From the NCBI GenBank assembly GCA_037974335.1, contig CM075729.1:125563498-125627497 (forward strand): a DNA stretch of 64,000 nt, written 5' to 3'. The DNA is from Prionace glauca. Taxonomy: Eukaryota > Chordata > Chondrichthyes > Carcharhiniformes > Carcharhinidae. The notes beneath the pieces were generated by a model. It searched no databases. It was not told the origin of the DNA and saw only the letters and a program-made list of their open reading frames with translations. A program made the position numbers and the translations under genes. Below, in pieces: positions 57,001 through 64,000 of the stretch (its first letter is position 1; every line of letters starts with the position of its first letter).

Positions 57001-58371
57001 ATTAACGTCAATGTTATTTTTCTTTCAGTTATCCTGAGACTGAGAAGGTAAAAAAACTAATCTTATCTAACTGTTGATTAGTCAGACCATAATGTGCAGA
57101 ATTTTAAATTTAAACATCATTTTGCTTCCTGCAGACAGCACGGTGAAATCGATGCGATATTTGGTACGTGAATTTTATGTATTCTCCATTAATTACTATT
57201 CCTGGCTAATTGAAGACAAATCTAAAATAAAAAGGAATATATTTACAAATAGTTTCATTCAAATTAATTCAATCTCTGTTGATATGTGTGCCTATGTGTG
57301 TCTGTGATGTTTTTGGCACTGTATGGTTCTGACTCTCTCTGAATGCTATTCTCACAGCATCAACCGATCTACAGCCAGCGACAGAGGTAAGAACGATTGG
57401 ATAACATGTTTGGTATGTGCAATTACATCGTTTTGATAAGCAAATTTTTTCTACTAATTTATTATACTTTATTTCCTGTGATTGATATGCTATATCCCTT
57501 CTCCGCTTGTATATCCTGAATATGCTTGTGAAGTTTTGACTCCATAGATGTGCGGGTTAGGTGGCTTGGCCATGCTAAATTGCCACTTGGTGTCAGTTGG
57601 ATTAGCTGGGTAATTAGGTTATGGGGATAGGGCCTGGATAGTCGGTGCGGGTTCGATGGGCCGAATAACATAAGAACATAAGAAATAGGAGCAGGAGTAG
57701 GCCATCTGGCCCTTCGAGCCTGCCCCGCCATTCAATAAGATCATGGCTGATACATAAGAACATCCTTCTGCAGTGTGTGATTCTATTCTATGACCATGTG
57801 CAGCAAAATGGGAGAAATGTTTATACGTTCCCATTGAAGTGGCGATTTCTTTACGATGGTTGCCAAACTTCTTGAAAACTTAAAATCGCTTTTAAAAAAA
57901 ATTTGCAAAGGCAAGGTCTGTATTCAAAAGACATAACTAAAATTTATGCAAACCACAAAAATTATATAAGACAAACAAATATTAACCTAAGGCCAGGGGA
58001 GGCCTTCGGATGGTCGAAGAGCTCCGGTTCAGTGGTACAAGATCCTCCAAAGATCTGAGGAACTGAGCCAAAATACAGTATGATTACAGCTTCTGAAATC
58101 TAAGATATATCTAAGGTAATTAAGCTAATAATTAGCTTAGATTCAATTTAATTCCGTGTTAACATCTCAGTCCAGTACAAGGCAGGTTACCCCAGCCAAT
58201 TGCAATATGCTTCTTGACATAATATTCTATTTGTCCGTTTCATACCAGACATCTTCCCTTTGGCAAAACCCACTTCCTGGTTGCTGTGTTGTTAAGGATG
58301 CTTCTACTGCTATTCCTTTCCCATACGTGCATGGCCAAGACAATCAGATAAGCATCACTCCGGACCCATAA
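51023..58371 (+). CDS. Gene 3: NKp30-like V-domain receptor with uncharged membrane segment
   Basis: Exons: leader 51023-51080, V 52610-52948, transmembrane 54871-54978, tail 57029-57047, 57135-57163, 57358-57386, and a tentative last exon 58249-58371. All junctions are GT-AG and phases (1, 1, 1, 2, 1, 0) fit, giving 234 residues. The predicted receptor has a signal peptide, one V domain with C27, W43, C93 and N-G-N-G-T in the G strand, a neutral transmembrane helix, then a basic juxtamembrane stretch (VILRLRR) and a tail without a tyrosine motif. EIDAIFASTDL aligns with the ITAM/ITIM-like EVDSAYTGLEL of gene 2, but has Phe for Tyr. The V domain is closely similar to gene 2. Signalling mode is therefore unclear: it may be inhibitory-derived, adaptor-free, or a decoy. 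The first three exons are firm; the small tail exons are good; the last exon is a guess. Confidence 0.7.
51883..52012 (+). repeat. Short CR1-tailed repeat, copy 1
   Basis: Begins ccctgatcctcacacattag and ends in the (TTCTTTG)n-type CR1 tail. It has the same start point as 62113 and differs from that copy at only about three positions before the tail. Confidence 0.8.
52013..52402 (+). repeat. 23-bp minisatellite array, gene 3 leader-V intron
   Basis: About 16 diverged units of the type acacaacccaacattaac plus a variable CGAACA/CTGACA spacer. It ends about 200 bp before the V exon. Related units occur in reverse orientation at the matching place in gene 2. Confidence 0.85.
52610..52948 (+). 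CDS. Gene 3 V-type immunoglobulin exon
   Basis: 339 nt, acceptor TTTTTTTCCAACAG, donor GTAAGT, phase 1 to 1. Full V domain: VTLNCTLKF (B-strand Cys), GANYWTRG (core Trp), EKDSDTYYCHVFL (F-strand Cys), RNGNGTHLEV (J-like G strand, germline-joined). Hydrophobic FPP start and IGANYW core match NKp30 more than TCR or Ig V regions. One extra Cys (DGCSLD) lies two positions from that of gene 2. Confidence 0.88.
53466..53783 (-). repeat. SINE family 1, full length, inverted, in gene 3 V-TM intron
   Basis: 3' end (cctacagtgcaggaggagtc) through body to head (gtgctaatcacttagccacc). Confidence 0.9.
53925..54253 (-). repeat. Interspersed repeat R4, first part
   Basis: atgtattgcgatacagtgaa, ggaaaggagagaatgcagaa, gatggcagtagagaagaagc. 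Interrupted at 54254 by a CR1 tail and resumed at 54325. Confidence 0.65.
54254..54324 (-). repeat. CR1-A LINE tail inserted in R4
   Basis: Reverse (TTCTTATG)n followed by aggagtaggccatctggccc to ctgccccgccat; only about 70 bases long. Confidence 0.85.
54325..54440 (-). repeat. Interspersed repeat R4, resumed
   Basis: cagcgggaagtatagatggg, tttgtagtttcttgctctct, gcaggagccataaaaca continue the R4 copy. Confidence 0.6.
54490..54776 (+). repeat. SINE family 3, 3' part
   Basis: atgtcctggccaatagctgc, tttcctacattgcaaaagtg and gcaaggcgctatagaaatgc. Confidence 0.65.
54871..54978 (+). CDS. Gene 3 transmembrane exon
   Basis: 108 nt, phase 1 to 1, acceptor CTCTTTATTCCAG, donor GTGCGT. A basic stalk (KKNKRNPS) precedes LILGLVGASVLLSITVSFLI and CGLCW. 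The helix has no charged residue, unlike gene 2. Confidence 0.75.
55175..56170 (-). repeat. CR1-like LINE family D, split by a younger CR1
   Basis: Left part has actctcaggcagtgtatccc, right part has aaccactcgggtgataaaat and aatctgtgccctgttgttct. The two join across the CR1-A copy at 55328-55972. Confidence 0.6.
55328..55972 (+). repeat. CR1-A LINE 3' part inserted in family D
   Basis: Codes LARPQLEYCVQFWSPYLQKD to [20 protein letters not shown] with frame breaks near a G run at about 55693, and ends cctattcttatgttc-like. AAC on both sides may be a short target duplication. Confidence 0.85.
56255..56600 (+). repeat. SINE family 2, full length
   Basis: Head (cccagattataaatccacaa), B box (cggttcgaatccctt), body, 3' end (ggatgggcaataaatgctgg). 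Confidence 0.85.
56601..56905 (-). repeat. SINE family 1, inverted
   Basis: gaaggagggcattcggccta to ggtccctggcgctgtgaggc on the plus strand; head partly decayed. Confidence 0.85.
57029..57047 (+). CDS. Gene 3 tail micro-exon 1 (19 nt)
   Basis: Acceptor TATTTTTCTTTCAG, donor GTAAAA, phase 1 to 2. Codes (V)ILRLR(R), a basic membrane anchor. Matched by a 31-nt exon at 2385. Confidence 0.6.
57135..57163 (+). CDS. Gene 3 tail micro-exon 2 (29 nt)
   Basis: Acceptor TTTTGCTTCCTGCAG, donor GTACGT, phase 2 to 1. Codes (R)QHGEIDAIF. Phe184 stands where a signalling tyrosine might be expected. Confidence 0.6.
57358..57386 (+). CDS. Gene 3 tail micro-exon 3 (29 nt)
   Basis: Acceptor TGCTATTCTCACAG, donor GTAAGA, phase 1 to 0. 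Codes (A)STDLQPATE. Matched in length and phase by 4223-4251. Confidence 0.6.
57545..57795 (+). repeat. SINE family 1, 3' half, split by a CR1 tail
   Basis: atgtgcgggttaggtggctt to gggttcgatgggccgaa, then CR1 at 57666-57757, then atccttctgcagtgtgtgat. Confidence 0.85.
57666..57757 (-). repeat. CR1-A LINE tail inserted in a SINE
   Basis: Reverse (TTCTTATG)n and aggagtaggccatctggccc to aataagatcatggctgat; about 90 bases. Confidence 0.88.
58249..58371 (+). CDS. Possible last exon of gene 3
   Basis: Acceptor is a pyrimidine-rich TTTGTCCGTTTCATACCAG in phase 0, as micro-exon 3 requires. It codes 40 residues, starting TSSLWQNPLPGCC and ending DNQISITPDP, then TAA. No ITIM or ITAM. It does not resemble the 6635-6823 exon proposed for gene 1, which weakens one of the two calls. 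Confidence 0.3.
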   Translation, partial: TSSLWQNPLPGCCVVKDASTAIPFPYVHGQDNQISITPDP

Positions 58372-58674
58372 GAAGTATACTTTTTCATGTCTGGATAATA
58401 GATGCATCGACTCGATACATTATATTTCAATAATTGCCCCAGGATTTGAAAATAATAATGTTCATTCTGTTGACTAATGGATTTCTGGCTGTTTAACATT
58501 TTAACCTTATCATTATTTCTGCAGCATTTGCATTTTTGATTGAAGTGACCAAATACATTTAATATATTAAATAGAGTCACTTAATATTCCAAATGGACTT
58601 TAAGATCATATTTATTCCTCTAAATACTGTTATTGCATTCATATATGATCATACTGTAAACATTGTCTTGTTAG
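58372..58674. other. Downstream of gene 3; possible 3' UTR
   Basis: AT-rich; an ATTAAA near 58567 could serve as a polyadenylation signal, which is weak evidence. Confidence 0.25.
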
Positions 58675-58985
58675 AATCATAGAATCCCTGCAGGACAGAA
58701 GGGGACCATTCGGCCCATTGATCCAGCACCTTGGCCCTATCACCGTAACCCCACATGTTTACCCTGCTAATCCTCCTGACACGAAGGGGCAATTTAGCAT
58801 GGCCCAATCCACCTAGCCCACACATCTTTCAGTCAGTGGGAAGAAACCGGAGCACTGGGAGGAAACATATCCAGACAATGGGAGAATATGCAAACTCCGC
58901 ACAGACAGTGACCCGAGCCCGGAATTGAACCCAGGTCCCTAGCACTGTGAGGCAGCAGTGACAACCACTGTGCCGCCCTGCTGCC
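58675..58985 (-). repeat. SINE family 1, full length, inverted
   Basis: tccctgcaggacagaagggg to acaaccactgtgccgccctg on the plus strand. Confidence 0.9.
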
Positions 58986-59649
58986 CCTGGGGGAACCATT
59001 TCAACCCTTCCCCACTACATTGTCACTATAAACTAAAGATCTGCCAGTGGATCTGCTAGCTGACCTAAAAGTCTTTTCATAAAATTAAACCAGATGTAAC
59101 CACGATCAATAATGATGCTTAGGAGATGTGTCGCTCATTAGCTCCAGCCAGTCTAGTGGGCTGAAAGGCTCCTCTCTGTTTTGGTTCTAAGGATTGATAC
59201 CTTCCCAATGGACATTGACCCAAAAAATTCAAACCGCCCCCAAAATGTACAGGATTATATTACTTTGCTAAGCTCAGTCACAGAGGTCGCAAAGCCTGAA
59301 ATGAGATAAGTAGACGTATCTAAATAAAGATATTTCCAGAGTTTTGTGTGTCAGGATGTTGTTCAAGTAGTTCGGACAGAAGCAATGGCCGTCTTTCCAT
59401 TCTACTTGTGGTAACTGACAGCATTTCTGTGTGGTCCAAAAATGGTAGTTAATGGACAATGATCCTTCAACAATTTGAATTTTTCCCATGCAGGAATTTA
59501 TTATATTTCTTTACTCCAAAAATGATTCATAACGCTTTCCTTTCAATCTAGTAAGAGTTACTTTAGTTTTTCTCAAGGTTCAAGAAGCAAAATCAAAGGG
59601 TCATTCTTCATTTGATGTACATTCCTCCTAAATACTACTAAACCATAAA
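58986..59649. other. No recognised feature except a decayed LINE end
   Basis: A weak CR1-like 3' end (tgggctgaaaggctcctctc) near 59155-59190; the rest is unassigned. Confidence 0.35.
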
Positions 59650-61735
59650 GAGATGCATTGCAAACTAATCGTATGGATCGAAGTGCGGGACAGCTTCAGA
59701 TTTAAACAAATCTCAGTCCAGTCCGGATCTGATCCATTGCTATTCGAAATAATGCAGGAGTTAATGCCGGTCAAGAGGAAGGATGGGAAAGGTAGGATTA
59801 GAGAGCCGTGGGTAACTAGGGATATTGAGGACCTGGTCAGGAGAAAGAGGGAGGCGTACACTAGATCTAGGCATTTGAGGACAGAGATAGCGTTCGAAGA
59901 ATACAGAGAATGTACGAGAGAACTTAAAAGGGGCATCAGAAAGGCAAAAAGGGGCCACGAAATGGCTTTGGCGGGTAGGATTAAGGAAAATCCTAAGGCA
60001 TTTTACTCCTATATTAGAAACAAAAGGATGGTTAGAGGGAACATTGGTCCTCTCAGGGACAGAGGAGGGGAACTATGCTTGGAGCCTGGGGGAATGGGGG
60101 AGATCTTGAATGTATACTTTGCGTCGGTATTCACTCAGGAGAGGGGTCTGATCTCTGCTGATGTGCTTGAGAAGTTTGAGGATCCGTTGAGGGAAATAGT
60201 CATCACGAGGGAAGAGGTGTTGGGACTTTTAGACAGTATAAAGACGGATAAATCTCCGGGGCCTGATGGCATCTATCCTAGGCTGCTAAGGGAGGTGAGG
60301 GATGAAATTGCTGGGCCTCTGACGCAAATCTTTGTCTCTTCTTTGGACACAGGTGAGGTCCCAGAGGATTGGCGGATTGCAAATGTAGTACCGTTGTTTA
60401 AGAAGGGTCAGAGGGATAACCCAGGGAACTGTAGGCCAGTGAGCTTGACTTCAGTTATAGGCAAGATAATGGAGAGGATCCTCGAGGATAGGATGTATGA
60501 GCATTTGGAGCGCTGCAATCTGATTAGGGATACGCAGCATGGCTTCGTTACAGGGAGGTCGTGCCTTACGAATCTATTGGAATTTTTTGAAGAGGTGACA
60601 AAAACGGTTGACGAAGGACAAGTCGTTGATGTTGTCTATATGGATTTCAGTAAGGCGTTTGACAAGGTCCCTCACGGTAGGCTGATAGAAAAGGTGAAGG
60701 CTCATGGGATACAAGGCCAGGTATGTAGATGGGTGGAGAACTGGCTTGGGAGGAGGAGACAACGGGTAGTAGTGGAGGGCTCCTTTTCCAATTGGAGGTC
60801 TGTCACCAGTGGGGTGCCGCAGGGCTCGGTACTAGGACCTCTACTATTTGTAGTATATATTAATGACTTGGAAGATGGGGTAGGTGGTGTGATCAGCAAA
60901 TTTGCTGATGACACTAAGATGGTTGGATTGGCGGGTACTGAGGAGCAGTGCCTGGCAATGCAACAGGACATAGACAGGCTGGTAGATTGGGCAGATAGAT
61001 AGCAAATGGAATTTAATCCGGAGAAATGCGAGGTGATGCACTTTGGCCGGAATAATGTGGAGGGGAGTTATACGATAAAAGGTAGAACTATCCGGAGTAT
61101 AGATACGCAGAGAGACCTGGGGGTGCAGGTACACAAGTCCCTGAAGATGTCGGTGCAGGTGCAGAATGTGATGAGGAAAGCGTATGGCATGTTAGCCTTC
61201 ATAGGAAGAGGTATAGAATATAAGAGTAGGAGTCTGATGTTGCAGTTGTATAGAACGTTGGTTAGGCCTCACTTGGAGTACTGCGTCCAGTTCTGGTCAC
61301 CGTACTACCGGAAGGATGTAGAGATCCTGGAGAGAGTGCAGAGGAGATTTACCAGGATGTTGCCTGGTATGGAAGGGCTGTCTTACGAGGAAAGATTGAA
61401 CGCACTTGGGCTGTTTTCCCTTGAGAGACGTCGGTTGAGGGGGGATCTAATAGAGGTTTATAAGATTATGAAGGGGATAGATAGAGTAAATGGTGGTAAG
61501 CTTTTTCCGCTATTAGAAATGGATAGAACGAGGGGTCACGGGCTTAGGGTGAGGGGGGCTAGATGTAAGACTAATGTTAGAGGGCAGTTTTTCACACAAA
61601 GGGTAGTGGGGATGTGGAATGCACTGCCGAGTAAGGTGGTGGAAGCAGGCACGCTAGGGTTGTTCAAGAGTCACTTGGACAGCCACATGAGCGGTCTACA
61701 TATAGGGGGATATAGCAGGCCTTACTAAGCATTGT
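59650..61735 (+). repeat. CR1-B LINE, almost complete reverse transcriptase ORF
   Basis: A single frame of 692 codons (59653-61728) is interrupted by one TAG at 61000 (in WADR*QMEFN). It covers the linker (REPWVTRDIEDLVRRKREAY), RT blocks [41 protein letters not shown] and catalytic SKFADDTKM, then thumb and C-terminal domain to RVVGMWNALPSKVVEAG. The N-terminal endonuclease is absent (5' truncation near 59740) and the usual (TTCTATG)n tail is missing. The youngest and longest LINE here. Confidence 0.92.
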
Positions 61736-61939
61736 AGGCTTGGGGTTCAGTTTTAGCCTCAGGGTTATAGAGTCTTTTAATAATGAATTTTTATCCACAG
61801 GCATTTAAGTCCAGCAAGGGGCATGCGGGCGGCATGTTCTGGTGGGCTGCTCTTGGATATTGCTTCGGGAGTTGCCTACTGCTTCATGTCGTTGGTGTGC
61901 GTAAACTGGACCATCTCGAGGGCATCATGACAGCTCAGA
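61736..61939. other. No recognised feature
   Basis: Spacer between LINE and SINE fragment. Confidence 0.4.
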
Positions 61940-62110
61940 GGCTACCTCTGTTGCTGTGCGGACACATGGATTTGGGCCTGTGTCCGTGGGAGTTTGCGCG
62001 TTCTCCCCATGGTTGCGTGGGTTTCCTTCGGGTTCTCCGGTTTCCTCCCACATCCCAAAAATGTGCTTTTAGGCTGATTGATTGGGTAACAAATTGTCCC
62101 TATATTGGAC
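61940..62110 (+). repeat. SINE family 1, middle fragment
   Basis: gagtttgcgcgttctcccca and tttccttcgggttctccggt; joined directly to the CR1-tailed repeat. Confidence 0.75.
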
Positions 62111-62112
62111 CT

Positions 62113-62220
62113 CCCTGATCCTCACACATTAGGCATAGACTAAAATCATGAATAGGTCACTGACCATGGGACGGCGGCGCGGGCTCGTTGGGCCGAAGGG
62201 CCTGTTTCCCGTGCTGTGTT
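62113..62220 (+). repeat. Short CR1-tailed repeat, copy 2
   Basis: Same sequence and start point as 51883, about three differences over about 105 bases. Confidence 0.8.
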
Positions 62221-62382
62221 GTTCTTTGTTCTTTGTTCTTTGTTCTTTGTTCTTTGTTCTTTGTTCTTTGTTCTTTGTTCTGTGTTCTTTGTTCTTTGTT
62301 CTTTGTTCTTTGTTCTTTGTTCTTTGTTCTCTTTGTTCTCTTTGTTCTTTGTTCTTTGTTCTCTTTGTTCTTTGTTCTTTGT
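62221..62382 (+). repeat. (TTCTTTG)n tract, expanded CR1 tail
   Basis: More than twenty heptamer units with a few TTCTCTTTG variants: a 3' tail grown into a microsatellite. Confidence 0.95.
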
Positions 62383-63109
62383 TTAATCTGATACCAAACG
62401 GTGATAAGGGCTGGAAGAAGCCCTTATGTGTCAGAATTGTCAGAATTTCCTGTGGCTTTTTGCTCACATTTATCTGTAAGTAAGCTTGGCTGAGATAAAT
62501 TTTGCTGAAATATGGATTCCCAGGTTGACCGCAACTACGCTCAGGGGAGTGGGCAGCAAAACATCTAGCTATTTTCATTGCCGAAGCAAAACAGTCAAAG
62601 CGCTCAGTATAGAAGCTTCATGGCTCTACATTTACATCAGAATCCCACGGCTCGAAAATCCCTGCTTTTTTCTGCTATTATATGTTTCCCCTATGCGCAC
62701 TTTGCAACGGTGTTTTAGCAGCTACATTGATTTCCACATACACAAGCTTCAGCCTCTCATTTATCGCAGATAGCTGTACAATATGTTTTGCGGGCAAATT
62801 ACCGTTAATCACTTCTACCTAGCCCGTTGGTTCTCTTGGGCACATGTTTCACAGGTGAAGGTTTTCTTTTCTAACTTTTATTCAGCTGCTCGCAGTAAAA
62901 TTCTTGATCCTGAGTGGCTAGCCAGCATATGTTCCTAGTCCTCATCGCCTGGTTTTATGTTGAATTTTAGAGGTAGGAGACAGGGAGAAGGAAAGTTTGA
63001 AACGACCGAGGTTTATTTACCATGTCTAATCTCTTACATAGCTGTTCCGCTCTCTGTTTCCCGTTCCAGGATGTATGGCGTCACTTCCAAAGAATATATT
63101 CAATCGACA
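62383..63109. other. No recognised feature
   Basis: Nothing identified on either strand. Confidence 0.4.
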
Positions 63110-63425
63110 GAGATTCAGTTTAAGTTTAAATTTATTTATTAATGTCACAAGTAGGCTTTCATTAACACTGCAATGGAGTTACTGTGAAAATTCCCTAGTC
63201 ACCACTCTCCAGCGCCTGTTCGGGTACACTGAGAGAAAATTTCGCACAGCCAATGCACCTAGCAAACACGTCTTTCAGACTGTGGGAGGAAACCAAAGCA
63301 CTAGGAGGAAACCCACACAGACACGGGAAGAAGGTGCAGATTCCGCACAGACATTGACCGAACCCACAAATCGAACACCGTCTCGGGTTGTGAGGCAGCA
63401 GTGCTAACAATTGTGCGACCGTGCT
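63110..63425 (-). repeat. SINE family 1 variant, full length, inverted
   Basis: Starts with the variant tail (tttatttattaatgtcacaa, taggctttcattaacactgc) and ends in the tRNA head (gtgctaacaattgtgcgacc). Confidence 0.88.
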
Positions 63426-64000
63426 GCTCAGGAACTACAGGCAATAAAAATTAACGCAAATACATGACAATATGGGGAAAACATGAGGTGTGCTTAAAAT
63501 CTGGGAGGCATTGACTGAGAATGGCATGGAGGGAAATTCAGTTGTGTCTTCAAAGATTGGAGATGAAATAGTTCTCAAAAGACGATATATTTGGAGGGTG
63601 ACAATAAAAATTGCGGAACTGTTATTGATTAAGTTGTTCTTGTAGATCCGACATGGACACAATAAGACAAATATGTCCTTCTGTGTTGTAGATATAACGC
63701 CATCAATCAATTCTCAAAGGGGAGAGTAGCCTACGGTCCCCTGGGACTTTGGCGACTTTTATACATTATTTTCATGTCTCAACACAATTACCCCAGACTG
63801 GGCCACTACTGGCGATTTTGAACTCTTTCTCCGTCTGAACTCTACATCTTATCTTTTTTTGCTCACACATGATTTAAATTCCTTTGATATTTTTTCTACC
63901 GTAAGGATGCTGTAAACCTGTGAATTGACGTGGCTAAACTTATGTGAACTGGCAATTAAATCTATTTCTTTTTATTTTATTGCGATGATTATTAGGTGCA
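63426..64000. other. No recognised feature to the window end
   Basis: AT-rich; no exon or repeat that I can support. Confidence 0.4.

Noticed and set aside
57358-57386. Alternative frame of micro-exon 3 giving PIYSQRQ
   Set aside because: It would need a different phase from the preceding exon and is not an ITIM.
62129-62578. Lys/Glu-rich repeat protein (TKNKEQR)n
   Set aside because: Translation of the (TTCTTTG)n tract; the same holds for the (LFFVLCS)n frame on the other strand.

Overview
This window looks like vertebrate nuclear DNA, most likely from a cartilaginous fish (shark or ray). It is packed with CR1-type LINEs ending in (TTCTTATG)n, (TTCTATG)n or (TTCTTTG)n, a second non-LTR LINE, at least three tRNA-derived SINE families and several smaller interspersed repeats, many nested in one another. 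I saw no bacterial gene structure, rRNA, free-standing tRNA gene, CRISPR array or recognisable LTR element. Family assignments come from memory of sequence patterns; no search was run.

The host signal is a small cluster of immune-receptor genes with one V-type immunoglobulin domain, read from short exons whose splice sites and phases fit. The V domains carry the B- and F-strand cysteines, the core Trp and a J-like G-x-G ending in N-G-x-G-T, most like NKp30 (NCR3) and its non-mammalian relatives.

Gene 2 (minus, 30012 to 22179) has leader, V, transmembrane and two tail exons, 213 codons plus stop. Its membrane segment carries Arg and Lys. Its tail holds a complete ITAM, with the first tyrosine in one exon and the second in the next. 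A decayed extra V exon lies in the leader-V intron, and a 300-bp tandem duplication has copied the 3' half of the leader exon.

Gene 3 (plus, 51023 to about 58371) has leader, V, an uncharged transmembrane exon and short tail exons, with Phe where an ITIM/ITAM-like tyrosine would sit. Its last exon is tentative.

Gene 1 (plus, about 2385 to 6823) appears only as tail exons whose sizes and phases match gene 3, plus a possible last exon with a canonical ITIM (VEYATV). The rest would lie left of the window. A CR1 copy sits exactly at the end of one of its tail exons, so it may be damaged.

The cluster therefore resembles an activating/inhibitory paired-receptor set. Genes 2 and 3 diverge from each other and share a 23-bp minisatellite upstream of the V exon.

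Layout: 1-6.8 kb, gene 1 tail among LINEs and SINEs; 7-22 kb, repeats and unassigned DNA; 22.2-30 kb, gene 2; 30-50 kb, repeats, TG tracts and two unassigned candidate exons on the minus strand; 51-58.4 kb, gene 3; 59.6-61.7 kb, a young CR1 ORF2; then SINE fragments and a long (TTCTTTG)n tract.
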